Notes under the pieces: generated by a model
Database searches by the model: none
Told to the model about the DNA's origin: nothing
Seen by the model: the letters and a program-made list of their open reading frames with translations, nothing else
Source of the DNA: Corynebacterium pseudokroppenstedtii
GTDB taxonomy: Bacteria > Actinomycetota > Actinomycetes > Mycobacteriales > Mycobacteriaceae
NCBI RefSeq assembly: GCF_019754945.1
Contig: NZ_JAEUWU010000002.1
Coordinates: 248,001-312,000 of the forward strand
Length of the DNA stretch: 64,000 nucleotides
Direction: 5' to 3'
Shown here: one piece after another, positions 1 to 8,640 of the stretch
How the letters are laid out: each line of letters opens with the position of its first letter
Numbering within the stretch: the stretch's first letter is position 1
Made by a program: the position numbers and the translations under genes

Positions 1-2
1 CC

Positions 3-398
3 GGCAAGTTCGGCGGGCCGCAGGCGATTATTGAAGCTGCCGGCGGGAAGAATGCGACCGATGATGTCGATGACACGTGGACGACGGTGGGGTGGGAGAA
101 AATCGCCTCTGCCCAGCCGGATGTGATCGCTTTCGTGGACTATCCTTCACAAACTTTCGAGGAGAAAATGAAAATCCTGGAGTCCAACCCGTCCACGAAG
201 AACTTGGAGGCGGTAAAGCAGAAGCGGTACGTCAACCTTCCGTACGCCATGTGGACGTCCGGTCCTCTGAATATCGACGCGGCCGAGTACATGCGGAAAG
301 CATACGAGAAGTTCGGGTTGATGCCGAAGAGCGATATCCACACCGACGTTCAGCTGCCGGATTCTCTGGCCGGGAGGGAATACTTCGTCGAGAAGTAA
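3..398 (+). CDS. ABC transporter substrate-binding protein, C-terminal part
   Basis: The reading frame is open from the window edge, so the N-terminus and signal peptide lie outside. The visible 131 residues look like the C-terminal lobe of a class III periplasmic-type binding protein of the iron-siderophore/haem/cobalamin type (FecB/BtuF fold). Seen: a GGPQAIIEAAGG-like stretch, then VGWEKIASAQPDVIAFVDY, which matches the usual 'W E K V ... P D V I' segment, and a final part with AVKQKRYVNLPYA. The substrate cannot be named from this part. The start is off-window, so lipoprotein anchoring was not checked. Confidence 0.75.
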   Translation, partial: GKFGGPQAIIEAAGGKNATDDVDDTWTTVGWEKIASAQPDVIAFVDYPSQTFEEKMKILESNPSTKNLEAVKQKRYVNLPYAMWTSGPLNIDAAEYMRKAYEKFGLMPKSDIHTDVQLPDSLAGREYFVEK

Positions 399-462
399 CC
401 GCACGTAGGCGGAGTAATCGCACGCAGGCGGGCACCGGTGGTCGCGGCCTGCGTCACGTGGC

Positions 463-686
463 TTAGGACGTGTGCCGGTGCGCCAGGTTCATTTGGCGCA
501 TGCGTTCCATGAGTTCGGGGTCCATGCGCACCATTTGCACGAGTTGGCAGTCGGCCGGACCGCTGGTTCCGGGTTGGCACGCGGTGCAGGGTTCGCCGAA
601 CCGGATTGGGCAGCGCGCGTCGGGGTGGCTCTTTTTTCGCCGACGCGAGTTGCGCAGGCGCCGAGGACGTTTCCCCTGGTCATCAT
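463..686 (-). pseudogene. DUF6767-like small Cys-rich protein, interrupted by a 1-nt frameshift
   Basis: An ATG at 686 has a GAGGAG ribosome site six bases upstream and opens MMTRGNVLGACATRVGEK. After a run of six A (T632-637 on the plus strand) the conserved part continues in the next frame as DARCPIRFGEPCTACQPG and then TSGPADCQLVQMVRMDPELM, ending in HRHTS and a stop. This CPI-R-GEPC-x2-C pattern with a late Cys resembles the small actinobacterial DUF6767 family as I remember it. One extra A in the run would give a continuous protein of about 74 residues. The break may be a real mutation, slippage or a sequencing error. Function unknown. Confidence 0.6.
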
Positions 687-813
687 GTGCAGCTCCTCTG
701 CCCGGCGTTGCTGAACTGGAGTTCCGCTGGGGGCGGGGGTTTCTCTGAGGGCGCAGGTGCCCCTCAGCGGAGGCACCCTCCTGAGTGTCCTGCCGGGACG
801 CGGCAGGCCCGCC

Positions 814-2223
814 TCAGAGGTTGATCATGTGGCCCAGTGTGCCCTCAGCTGCTTCCTTGATGGCCTCAGAGAGGGTCGGGTGGGTGTGGACGTTGCGCCC
901 GATTTCCTCAGCGGTCAGATCGTAGCGGGCCGCGAGGGTCAACTCCGGCAGCATCTCGGAAACGTTGGAGCCAACCATGTGGGCGCCGAGAATTTCCCCA
1001 TATTCGCCGTCGGTCACGATCTTGACGAAGCCAGCGGGTTCGCCAAGGCCTTGCGCCTTTCCGTTCGCGGTGAAGGGGAAGCTGGCCACTTTGATGTCGC
1101 GGTCGGAGAACTTCTCTTTCGCGGCGGCTTCCGTGTAGCCCATCGACGCAACCTGTGGGTTACAGAACGTTGCGCGAGGCATCATCATGTAGTCGCCCAG
1201 GGTTTCGGTCTCTGCGCCGGCGATGGTTTCGGCAGCCACGACCCCTTGTGCTTCGGCCACGTGGGCTAGCTGCAGTTTCGCGGTGACGTCGCCAATGGCG
1301 TAGATGCCGTCGACGTTGGTGCGCATGAAGTCATCAATGGCGATTGCGCCACGGTCGGTGAGCTCGACGCCGGTCTTGTCCAGGCCGTAGCCCTCGACGC
1401 GGGGTGCGAACCCAACCGAGACGAGAACGCGGTCCACGGTCAGCGTCTGTTGCTTCGAACCGTCCTTCTTCTCAATGTCGACCTCGACAGAATCGCCCTT
1501 ATCGCGCACGGCTGTGGTCTTGTGCCCGGTCAGGACGGTGACGCCCAACTTCTTGTACTGCTTGGCGATCTCCTTGGAGACGTCCTTGTCCTCGTTGGGC
1601 AGGACGGAGTCCATGAACTCGACGATGGTGACATCCACGCCGTAGTTAGCCAGGACGTACGCGAACTCCATGCCGATCGCGCCCGCGCCAACGATGACCA
1701 TGGACTCAGGGAGTTCGTCGTTAAGGATCTGTTCCTCATAAGAAACGACGTTGCTGCTGAGCTCGATCCCCGGGAGCGTCTTCACGACGGAACCCGTCGC
1801 AATGATGCAGTTATCGAACGTGAGGGTTTTACCGGCGTCGTCACCGTCGGACACCTCGATGGTGTGAGCGTCGGTGAAGGTGCCTTGACCGTGAACTTCG
1901 GTGATTTTGTTCTTCTTCATCAGGAAGTGGACGCCCTTCACAATGTTGGAGGACACCTTCCTGGAGCGCTTGTGAGCAGCGCCGAAGTCGAACGACACGT
2001 CGCCTGAGATGCCAAATGTCTTGGCATCGTGCGTAAACGTGTGCGCTAATTCAGCATTGCGAAGGAGCGCCTTGGAGGGGATGCAGCCCACATTCAGGCA
2101 CACACCGCCCCAATACTTCTTCTCTACAATCGCAACTTTTTTGCCCAACTGAGCGGCGCGAATAGCCGCCACATATCCGCCGGGACCTGCACCAAGGATA
2201 ACTACGTCATAATGTTCAGCCAC
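814..2223 (-). CDS. lpd: Dihydrolipoamide dehydrogenase
   Basis: This flavoprotein reoxidises dihydrolipoyl groups of the 2-oxoacid dehydrogenase complexes with NAD+. I chose the GTG at 2223 (reading [16 protein letters not shown]), which gives 469 residues, the family's usual length; the longer open frame upstream has no family similarity. Seen: FAD-binding GAGPGG at residues 11-16, the redox disulfide C42/C47 in [13 protein letters not shown], the NAD-binding GAGAIG, a second FAD motif ([16 protein letters not shown]) and the C-terminal active-site HTHPTLSEA with its His-Pro pair. It stands alone, convergent with the broken DUF6767-like gene's orientation group and divergent from the HTH gene upstream. 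Confidence 0.95.
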   Translation of the reverse strand: MAEHYDVVILGAGPGGYVAAIRAAQLGKKVAIVEKKYWGGVCLNVGCIPSKALLRNAELAHTFTHDAKTFGISGDVSFDFGAAHKRSRKVSSNIVKGVHFLMKKNKITEVHGQGTFTDAHTIEVSDGDDAGKTLTFDNCIIATGSVVKTLPGIELSSNVVSYEEQILNDELPESMVIVGAGAIGMEFAYVLANYGVDVTIVEFMDSVLPNEDKDVSKEIAKQYKKLGVTVLTGHKTTAVRDKGDSVEVDIEKKDGSKQQTLTVDRVLVSVGFAPRVEGYGLDKTGVELTDRGAIAIDDFMRTNVDGIYAIGDVTAKLQLAHVAEAQGVVAAETIAGAETETLGDYMMMPRATFCNPQVASMGYTEAAAKEKFSDRDIKVASFPFTANGKAQGLGEPAGFVKIVTDGEYGEILGAHMVGSNVSEMLPELTLAARYDLTAEEIGRNVHTHPTLSEAIKEAAEGTLGHMINL

Positions 2224-2371
2224 GGTTTTTAGGATACGACGCTGCCACCGAGATTTCAGGTAATGGGGGCAATAGCCGTGGGGGGATTCGTTCAGACGGC
2301 TTTGAGCTCGCGTGTGATTCCCTCCCCCCACCGTCCCGCTTCGTTTATTTCGTTTATTGGTAATTTTCTCC

Positions 2372-2821
2372 ATGGCGACCAACGACACACAGCAAAAACA
2401 CGATGCCACTGTCTCACGCGAGGCGCTTCGCAAGCTCACCCACGTGCTAGATAAATCCCCGCAACAATCCATCGACGTCGCTCTTGAGCCGTCGGGAGAA
2501 AGCATCACCTTGCCCCACCATGTCGTTCTCAAATTACGAGAGGTACTCAAGAATGCGGCTGCTGGCCAGCCGATTTCCATCGTTCCTGAACATGCAGAAT
2601 TGACGACGCAGCAAACCGCCGATCTCCTCAACGTTTCTCCCCCCTATGTCGTGAAACTTATCGACGAGGGGACACTTCCCGGGCACAAAGTGGGTGCTCA
2701 CCGACGCGTCTACGCGAGCGACGTGAAAGAGTACAAGCGCGCACAGGACATCACTACGCGCAAGGCTGCCGACGAATTAACAGCGCTCTCGGAAGAAATG
2801 GGCTTGTACCACTCCGAATGA
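2372..2821 (+). CDS. Excisionase-family HTH DNA-binding protein, antitoxin-like
   Basis: A 149-residue protein from the ATG at 2372; a TTG five codons upstream is a weaker option. Residues about 85-130 form a MerR/excisionase-type winged helix: [20 protein letters not shown] followed by [22 protein letters not shown]. The last part has helical, charged residues ending in EEMGLYHSE. This architecture (N-terminal beta-rich part, excisionase HTH, C-terminal helix) is typical of actinobacterial antitoxins encoded just upstream of a PIN-domain nuclease, but no PIN gene follows here. It may therefore be an orphan antitoxin or a plain regulator. Confidence 0.75.
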   Translation: MATNDTQQKHDATVSREALRKLTHVLDKSPQQSIDVALEPSGESITLPHHVVLKLREVLKNAAAGQPISIVPEHAELTTQQTADLLNVSPPYVVKLIDEGTLPGHKVGAHRRVYASDVKEYKRAQDITTRKAADELTALSEEMGLYHSE

Positions 2822-2940
2822 TCGACGACGTCCTAGGCAACCCTGCGCTCTGTGGAGCGCCCGTTGCCGCAGAGTTACTCCGTCGGTAAATACGTCCGGC
2901 GAATGCGTCGACAATTGCGCAAAGGGTAGCGTATCAGCCT

Positions 2941-3786
2941 GTGACATTCACTATGTTCGCCTACATCGGTGCCGTGTGCGCCGCGATTGCCTACGGCGGG
3001 GCCACGATTTTGCAGGCTATTGCGGTGGGGCGGCTTGTCGCGCTTCCGGCCGGCTCGTCGTGGGGTCGCCGTATTCGCGCCGGATGGTTGTACGGCCTCG
3101 GCTTGGTGTGCGACTTCCTCGGCTTCCTCATGTCGGCACTGGCGTTGCACTCTTTGCCTCTTTTTCTTGTCGAGTCGACGGTGGCGTCGTCGGTTGCGGT
3201 GACCGCTGTGCTGGCAGTGGTTGTGCTGCATCAGCGCCTCACCGCACATGAGGTCATTGCCGTTGCTGTGCTGGTCGCGGGCCTGATTGTGCTGGGAGTG
3301 ACGGCCGAGGAAGGCCCGGCGCGGGCCGTCGCTTGGTGGGTTGGCTGGGGGCTGTGTGCCCTCGCGATTCCCCTTGCCGCGGTCGCGGCGGTGTGCGTCG
3401 TCGCGTCTCAACCCCGGTGGACAATGGCGACCGGGATCGTTCTGTCGGTCATCTCGGGCCTGGGCTTCGGGTTCGTCGGCGTCGCCGCCCGCTTGGTCAC
3501 GGTACATTCGTCGATACTCGGCTGGCTCAGCGACGCGTTCGTCTGGGCGATGGTGCTGATGGGCGGCCTTGCTGTGGTTGCTTATGGCTATGCGTTAGAT
3601 CGATTGCCGACGACGACGGTGGCGGCGCTGTCTTTCGCGTGCGAGACCATTGTTCCGTCGACGATCGGGTTGATCTGGCTGGGCGATGAAGTCCGGCCGG
3701 GGTTGATGTGGTTGGCGGTGGTCGGCTTCGTCGCGGTGCTGGGGGCGTGCGTGCAGCTGTCTAGCAAAGCGGAAGTGGAAGCGTAA
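2941..3786 (+). CDS. Integral membrane protein, EamA/DMT-like
   Basis: A 281-residue hydrophobic protein starting with GTG. About nine or ten membrane segments can be seen, arranged as two similar halves separated near residue 140, as in drug/metabolite transporters of the DMT (EamA) class. The first half has LPLFLVESTVASSVAVTAVL and a following short HQR loop, the usual place for the conserved loop between helices 3 and 4. The second half ends PTTTVAALSFACETIVPSTI with a GDEVRPG loop. Substrate unknown. It is transcribed away from the HTH gene by itself and converges on the esterase gene. Confidence 0.65.
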   Translation: MTFTMFAYIGAVCAAIAYGGATILQAIAVGRLVALPAGSSWGRRIRAGWLYGLGLVCDFLGFLMSALALHSLPLFLVESTVASSVAVTAVLAVVVLHQRLTAHEVIAVAVLVAGLIVLGVTAEEGPARAVAWWVGWGLCALAIPLAAVAAVCVVASQPRWTMATGIVLSVISGLGFGFVGVAARLVTVHSSILGWLSDAFVWAMVLMGGLAVVAYGYALDRLPTTTVAALSFACETIVPSTIGLIWLGDEVRPGLMWLAVVGFVAVLGACVQLSSKAEVEA

Positions 3787-3812
3787 ACACGGAAGCGTGG
3801 ACCCCGCGCACC

Positions 3813-4781
3813 TTATTTATGGTGCCGGCTCAGGAAGTCCCACACCACGTCGGTGGTTTGGAGCGTGTGGTTATATGGCCCTTCGCCACTTTCCTTTTGG
3901 TATGGCGATCCCGGCCAATTGTGGCCACCATCAGCGACGGCAAGATGCTCGACGTCGACTCCCGGGCGGCAGCCTCCCCATGTCATGCGGGTGACGTTGG
4001 CCGCCGACGTCGGCGATGTGGTCGGTTCCGATGTGCATCCCTCTAGTTGCGCGAATGTGCCCGCCAGTTCGGGTGCTGCAACGTAGCGTTCGCCGTGGCT
4101 TGTGCCTCCGTCGTAGTGCATGGTTCCGTCTTTGACTCCGTGTATTTCCAACACGGACACGTCGCCGTTCGGCGCCGACCCGGTCGCGCATGATATGTGC
4201 GTCGCGGGATAGTAGGCACCAGCGACGGGCGCCACGGCGGCGAAGGTCTCCGGCATTGTGCAGGCGAGTTTGGTGGCGAATCCCCCTCCGTTGGATTTCC
4301 CGGTCGCGTAGATCCGGGTGTGGTCGATCCGGTATTTCCGGTCGAGCTGGGCAAGGATATCGCGAACGAGCTGCGAATCCTTGTCCCCGTCGTTAGTGGT
4401 GGCGTAGGGCGCGGATTCCCACGCGCGCTGGGTGCCACTTTTATCTTTTTCGCCTTGGGGGTAGACGACGAGGGCCGGGAGTCGGTCGAGATCGGTGTAT
4501 TTCTCCATGAGCGCGGCATTTTGGCTGTGTCCATGGAAGGCGAAGATCACCGGAAGCGGCGCGGCGGTTGCGTCGGTACTGGGTACGGATAAGCGGTATG
4601 AGCGGGTGAGACCACCCGACTTGATGGTGATGGCGGAGCTCGATGGTCCGTTGAGTTCTTCATCTTCACTGGGCGACGACGATCGTCGCCGGGTCACGAT
4701 GACGGCGAAGAGAGCTGCAATAACGAGGCTGATCACGACAGCGGTGGCTATTGCGCGGCGGTGTGGTGAGTGAATCACCAC
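3813..4781 (-). CDS. Exported esterase of the PHB-depolymerase/LpqC type
   Basis: An alpha/beta hydrolase of 322 residues with an N-terminal membrane segment (AIATAVVISLVIAALFAVIV), so it is anchored or secreted. Seen: strand and oxyanion region VIFAFHGHSQN, the nucleophile elbow GKSNGGG with Ser163, a downstream Asp region (VLEIHGVKDGTMHYDGG) and the likely catalytic His in DGGHNWPGSPY. These are the landmarks of carbohydrate-esterase-1-like poly(3-hydroxybutyrate) depolymerase/feruloyl esterases, called LpqC in mycobacteria. The real substrate is open; short polyesters, feruloyl esters or lipid esters are all possible. Confidence 0.8.
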   Translation of the reverse strand: MVIHSPHRRAIATAVVISLVIAALFAVIVTRRRSSSPSEDEELNGPSSSAITIKSGGLTRSYRLSVPSTDATAAPLPVIFAFHGHSQNAALMEKYTDLDRLPALVVYPQGEKDKSGTQRAWESAPYATTNDGDKDSQLVRDILAQLDRKYRIDHTRIYATGKSNGGGFATKLACTMPETFAAVAPVAGAYYPATHISCATGSAPNGDVSVLEIHGVKDGTMHYDGGTSHGERYVAAPELAGTFAQLEGCTSEPTTSPTSAANVTRMTWGGCRPGVDVEHLAVADGGHNWPGSPYQKESGEGPYNHTLQTTDVVWDFLSRHHK

Positions 4782-4871
4782 CCCAACAGTATGCTTCTCT
4801 AAACGTCACGGTCAAGGGCTGGCGGGAAAGGGCCGGTGATCGGGGCTGGCTCCCAAGCGCCAACCCGCCGG

Positions 4872-6263
4872 CTACTCCTCAGCCGTCACGTCGTCCAGGT
4901 TTTTACGCGACACCATAAACAGAAGAATCAGCGTCAGTGTTGCCTCGATGGCGCCGAACGCGAGCATGTCTACGTAGTCGAAATCCCCGGAGAGCTTCGT
5001 CAAAATCATGGGGAAGAAGAATCCGACGTACGTCAGCACGTAGAACGCTGAGGTCAAACCGGCAAGATCATCCGGGCCAGCGAGCCGCTGGACCTCCGTC
5101 AGGCCAGAGATCAGAACAAGCCCGTACCCCAGCCCCAGCAAAGCAGCCACAGAAATGGATCCGACGATGGAGAGTCGCGTCGATACGAAAGCCGCTAATG
5201 CCATCCCGATGGCAACGAAGATAATGCCCAAGATGGGGCCGCGCGCGCTGTAGTCGGTGTTGATGCGGTCGCCGACTTGCTGGATGCCGAACCCGAATGC
5301 CAAGCACACCACCGTGAGGAGTGCGGAGTAGGCGACGGGGGCTTTGACGTGCGAGGACATGAGTGCGGGTGTCACCGCGTAGGCAACGCCGGCTGCCCCG
5401 AAGACCCAGGGTGCGATGGGCACGGCGACCGTCAAGAACCGTGGGTGCTTCGCGGTGGGAACGGCCAGGTCAGACCAAAAGCTGCCATGAACTTTCAAGT
5501 GCGCGGACTGGCGAGTTTCCGGTATTTTCACCAGGAAAACCAGGGTGGGGATAGACAGAATGATCTGCAAAATGTAGGAAAGCTGCCCTGGGATCGGCCC
5601 CCATTGCGCAAGAAGACCAGCAACGCCGGCACCAACTCCGAAGCCACCCGTGAGGGCCATCGCTGCTCGGGCCGCGCCAGCCGACTTTTTCGCGTGCGGG
5701 TCAAACGGTGCCTGAGAGAGCTCTTTCACCCAGGACCCGCCAACAGTCATGGCAATTCCCACGGCCAGGCCGGCCAGGAGTCGGCCGATAAACATGGGGA
5801 TCTCAGACTTTTCGCCGACGGCAATCAAGATCGAGCCGATGATGGCCGCGACCGGCCCCCATAGCATCACCGTCTTACGTCCGTAGCGGTCCGAGAGAGG
5901 TCCTAAGAAAACCAAACCGGCCATAATCCCGATCGCATATGCACCCAACAGGGAGTCGACGAAGACCGGCGAGAAAACACTTTCACCACGGTAAAAAATG
6001 AGGAGCGGTGTGAATTCGTTGCCACCCCAGGCGATCACGAACATTGCCAGTACGACGAAAACCCATGCGTAGCGATCCGAAGCGTTCGCGGTGGTCGGCG
6101 TGGCGGCTCGGAGTTCGTGGGGGGTGACGTCGGCAAGCTGGTCCTGTTGCGTGCTACTTCGCGCATTCGTCGTTGCGGAAGCGACGCTGCTGTCAGCGGT
6201 ATGTGGGGCAGGGTCAAGATGTGCGTCTGAGCTGTCGCTCTCAGACGATTTCGGGGAGGACAT
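4872..6263 (-). CDS. Major facilitator superfamily transporter
   Basis: 463 residues with a long hydrophilic Ser/Thr/Asp-rich N-terminal tail of about 65 residues, then twelve predicted membrane segments. The MFS signature between helices 2 and 3 is visible as GPLSDRYGRKTVML, and helix 5 carries GVGAGVAGLLAQ. The tail is unusual in length but holds no motif I recognise. Such proteins may be efflux pumps or nutrient importers; sequence alone does not decide. It is a single gene, divergent from the SDR gene, with about 230 bp of AT-rich promoter region between them. Confidence 0.85.
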   Translation of the reverse strand: MSSPKSSESDSSDAHLDPAPHTADSSVASATTNARSSTQQDQLADVTPHELRAATPTTANASDRYAWVFVVLAMFVIAWGGNEFTPLLIFYRGESVFSPVFVDSLLGAYAIGIMAGLVFLGPLSDRYGRKTVMLWGPVAAIIGSILIAVGEKSEIPMFIGRLLAGLAVGIAMTVGGSWVKELSQAPFDPHAKKSAGAARAAMALTGGFGVGAGVAGLLAQWGPIPGQLSYILQIILSIPTLVFLVKIPETRQSAHLKVHGSFWSDLAVPTAKHPRFLTVAVPIAPWVFGAAGVAYAVTPALMSSHVKAPVAYSALLTVVCLAFGFGIQQVGDRINTDYSARGPILGIIFVAIGMALAAFVSTRLSIVGSISVAALLGLGYGLVLISGLTEVQRLAGPDDLAGLTSAFYVLTYVGFFFPMILTKLSGDFDYVDMLAFGAIEATLTLILLFMVSRKNLDDVTAEE

Positions 6264-6494
6264 GGCCTTATCGTAGGAGTGCCCAGTTTTCCAACGAAAT
6301 AAAATCGCGATTTTAGGCCGAAATTACGCAACTCTCACACAAACGACCAATATGTGGTATGGATCATGTTTTTGCAGGGTAGCAGAGATGCGGCAACACT
6401 CGAGTACATAGCGACGATTCACAGGTAGCGTTGAAAACAAAGGAAGCATTCCGATGCATCTCCTAAAACGCATGATTCGCCGGAAGGTAGGACA

Positions 6495-7376
6495 ATGATG
6501 GCTCGCACGATTCCCGACACATCCCATACCAATCGCTCTAGCTCACTGGATGACAAGAAGGTTGCTTTGGTGACGGGCGCGACGTCGGGTATCGGTCGAT
6601 CGGCCGCGCTCAAGCTACTCAAGAAGGGTTTTGTGGTTTACGGAGCGGCCCGGCGCGAGGATCGTTTGCGCGAGCTGGCGCGCGACGGGGTGCGCACTCT
6701 GCGGATGGATGTGACCGATGAAGACTCCATGCGAGAGGGGATCAACACCATTATCGACGACGCTGGCCGCATTGATGTTCTGATCAACTGCGCTGGATAT
6801 GGCGTTGTGGGCGCTATTGAGGATGTCGATCCGGAGGATGCCCGCCGACAGTTCGAGGTTAACGTGTTCGGCCCGATGGCGTTGGTGCGTTTGGTTGCGC
6901 CGCATATGCGGGAGCAGGGTGAGGGCCGGATTGTGAATGTGTCGTCGATTGCGGGGAAGGTTCCTGCTCTGCTCGGCGGCTGGTATCACGGGTCGAAGTT
7001 TGCCCTGGAGGGGCTGAGCGATTGTCTGCGCTTGGAGCTGGAGCCGTGGGGAATCGATGTGTCCGTGGTGGAGCCGGGCCCGGTGAAGACGGAGTGGCCG
7101 CATATTGCTCAGGAATCGATGGAGGAAACCAGTGATGGTGGGGCGTATGCGGAGATGGCGCACGCGGTGGCAGAGTCCGTTGAGTTTAAGCACCGCCCGG
7201 GGATGGTGTCCCGGCCTGGGACTGTGGCGCGTGTTGTTGTGAAGGCCGCGACGACTGAGCGGCCCCGCACGAGGTACGCGGTGGGGCCGTTAGCGAAACT
7301 CACGGTGCTGTTACGCCGCCTACTCCCCGACCGAGCTGTGGATTTCTTTATCCGTAAGAGCTACAAGCTCGGGTAG
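6495..7376 (+). CDS. Short-chain dehydrogenase/reductase
   Basis: A classical SDR of 293 residues. Seen: the cofactor motif TGATSGIG near residue 23, the NCAG motif (LINCAGYGVVG), catalytic Ser in IVNVSSIAG, and the Tyr-x3-Lys pair in WYHGSKFALEGLS. The loop PGPVKTEW follows, as in many ketoreductases. Cofactor preference is uncertain; the ARRxDR stretch after the second strand favours NADP(H). Two ATGs stand in tandem at the start. It resembles the broad group acting on lipids or retinol-like alcohols, and I cannot name the substrate. Confidence 0.85.
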   Translation: MMARTIPDTSHTNRSSSLDDKKVALVTGATSGIGRSAALKLLKKGFVVYGAARREDRLRELARDGVRTLRMDVTDEDSMREGINTIIDDAGRIDVLINCAGYGVVGAIEDVDPEDARRQFEVNVFGPMALVRLVAPHMREQGEGRIVNVSSIAGKVPALLGGWYHGSKFALEGLSDCLRLELEPWGIDVSVVEPGPVKTEWPHIAQESMEETSDGGAYAEMAHAVAESVEFKHRPGMVSRPGTVARVVVKAATTERPRTRYAVGPLAKLTVLLRRLLPDRAVDFFIRKSYKLG

Positions 7377-7383
7377 GCGGGAT

Positions 7384-7431
7384 GTGGAGCCGCCTGTCAG
7401 AATCGAACTGGCGATATTCTCATGACGGGTG
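7384..7431. repeat. Distal copy of the tRNA-Thr 3' end (att-like direct repeat)
   Basis: The first 27 bases are identical to 8637-8663, which cover the 3' end of tRNA-Thr(CGU) from the T-arm to the base beyond CCA. The next 21 bases match in 16 positions, reaching into the anticodon arm, after which similarity stops. The copy lies eight bases past the SDR stop codon and cannot fold as a whole tRNA. Its position and same orientation are those of the distal attachment site of an element integrated at a tRNA 3' end. Confidence 0.8.
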
Positions 7432-7449
7432 TTTGTCGACGCAGTGCGC

Positions 7450-7611
7450 CTACCAACGCTTCTTCCGCCGAACAGACTGATTTTTCTCGTCATCCGAGAA
7501 GTCGAATCGGGGCCAGCGGTACTTGGCGAAATACTGCTCCGGGTCCGTCTCAAGGAGCTTGATGCGCTCCGAATAGGTTGCATCGAATGTGGTGTTCTTT
7601 GGGCTGGTCAC
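7450..7611 (-). CDS. Small 53-residue protein, second gene of the tRNA-Thr insert
   Basis: A GTG start preceded by a very strong GGAGGTGA ribosome site with a six-base spacer. The start overlaps the stop of the upstream gene as GTGA, implying translational coupling. The product begins MTSPKNTTFDATYSERIKLL and continues through DPEQYFAKYRWPRFDF to a basic RRKKRW end. It has no membrane segment and no Cys, is rich in charged and aromatic residues, and is probably a small soluble protein. I recognise no family. The coupling suggests it works with, or neutralises, the membrane/GAF-like partner. Confidence 0.75.
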   Translation of the reverse strand: MTSPKNTTFDATYSERIKLLETDPEQYFAKYRWPRFDFSDDEKNQSVRRKKRW

Positions 7612-8480
7612 TTCGGCTCACCTCCATGGCGTAAGTCAGAGACAATTCTACCCGCACGGCTGAAAGAATCCATGTTAATTTTCGGCACTCCTCCTTGCGC
7701 CACGAAGGTCGTGGCCAATGACGAGCCGTACTTCATCAGAAGTTTTTGGTGAAAGCTCGTGAGGCCATTAACCGGTTTAGCATCAACGGTGAGCAGGCCA
7801 AAAAGGCTATTACCTGCGTAAACAGGGGCCACCGCGAACGATCCGTACTCGAGCTCCTCATCCGCTTCCGGCCCCGTGAGCTGACGGGTGTCCTGTACTA
7901 GTCGCCCTTCGCCCGCCAGCGCGAGCATGAGTGTCGGCGATTCGTGAGTGAACACTCGGCTAGATACGCGCCCCGTTCCGCCGATCCTTCCCCATGCTGC
8001 CGCAGTAAGGGTTGCGTGCTCTGGCGAGGTGACTTCAAAATAGTTCACCGACACACCAGTGTCGGGCCCCAACCTGCGGTTAGCGACCGTCAGCACTATG
8101 TGCCGTGCGCCTGACAGTTGCTCCTTTCGATCCCTGGCCCCGAGCTCAGGGTCCGAAGCTCTCAATATCAAGGCATCGAGCATGTTGATCTCCGACAGCA
8201 GCTCTCGGACTATATCGCGCCGTTCGCCTTGTTTGTACTTCGTGAGTTCCTTCCGGTGTCGCTCTCTGAAGGCTCGAAACCCGATTGCAGTCACCGCGAC
8301 AACAATTCCAACCGCCAGCACCCATCCCCTTGTAGCACCCTCGAAGGCGAACGCTGCACCAGCGGCCGTGGTGCCTCCGAAGGAGAGTATCTCGGAGAGG
8401 AACGTCCCTCGTGTACCCAGCCATGTGAGGACCTTTGGCTCTGGCAAGACTAGGTCGTCCCCATTAGCAATCTGCATCAC
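7608..8480 (-). CDS. Membrane protein with C-terminal GAF-like sensor domain
   Basis: 290 residues from GTG (an ATG follows directly), with AAGGGGG seven bases upstream. Residues about 25-75 hold two hydrophobic segments (SEILSFGGTTAAGAAFAFEG and RGWVLAVGIVVAVTAIGFRAF). A charged, probably coiled linker follows (RERHRKELTKYKQGERRD). Residues about 115-270 look like a GAF-type ligand-binding fold: an N-terminal helix, HIVLTVANRR, a variable region, then FAVAPVYAGNSLFGLLTVDA and a closing helix with FHQKLLMKYGSSLATTF. No output domain is attached. It is the main gene of the insert at tRNA-Thr. Role unknown; a membrane sensor or a defence component are both guesses. Confidence 0.75.
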   Translation of the reverse strand: MMQIANGDDLVLPEPKVLTWLGTRGTFLSEILSFGGTTAAGAAFAFEGATRGWVLAVGIVVAVTAIGFRAFRERHRKELTKYKQGERRDIVRELLSEINMLDALILRASDPELGARDRKEQLSGARHIVLTVANRRLGPDTGVSVNYFEVTSPEHATLTAAAWGRIGGTGRVSSRVFTHESPTLMLALAGEGRLVQDTRQLTGPEADEELEYGSFAVAPVYAGNSLFGLLTVDAKPVNGLTSFHQKLLMKYGSSLATTFVAQGGVPKINMDSFSRAGRIVSDLRHGGEPK

Positions 8481-8600
8481 GTGTATACCCCCTTATCCCA
8501 CCCGTGATGTGTTCGGGAATTATTACGGAAAGATCCCGAACGCCGCCGCAAAACCAGGCGTGGTGCCTCGTGTTCCCCCCCGGTCCGCGAAAATGCGTGA

Positions 8601-8634
8601 AGCCCCAGGCAGAACCAGAATTGCGCCTGGGGCT
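8601..8634 (-). terminator. Stem-loop just beyond tRNA-Thr
   Basis: A perfect 10-bp inverted repeat (agccccaggc / gcctggggct) with a 14-base loop lies directly downstream of the tRNA on its strand. There is no clear U run, so it may be a terminator, a processing signal or part of the inserted element's end. Confidence 0.5.
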
Positions 8635-8640
8635 ACGTGG

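Noticed and set aside
814-2631. A 605-residue form of Lpd with a long N-terminal extension
   Set aside because: The extension before the GTG at 2223 lacks similarity, overlaps the divergent HTH gene and its promoter, and the shorter form has the family's exact length.
2818-2889. A 23-codon gene overlapping the HTH gene stop
   Set aside because: Too short and unlike the start of PIN toxins; no ribosome site of its own. Kept only as context for the orphan antitoxin idea.
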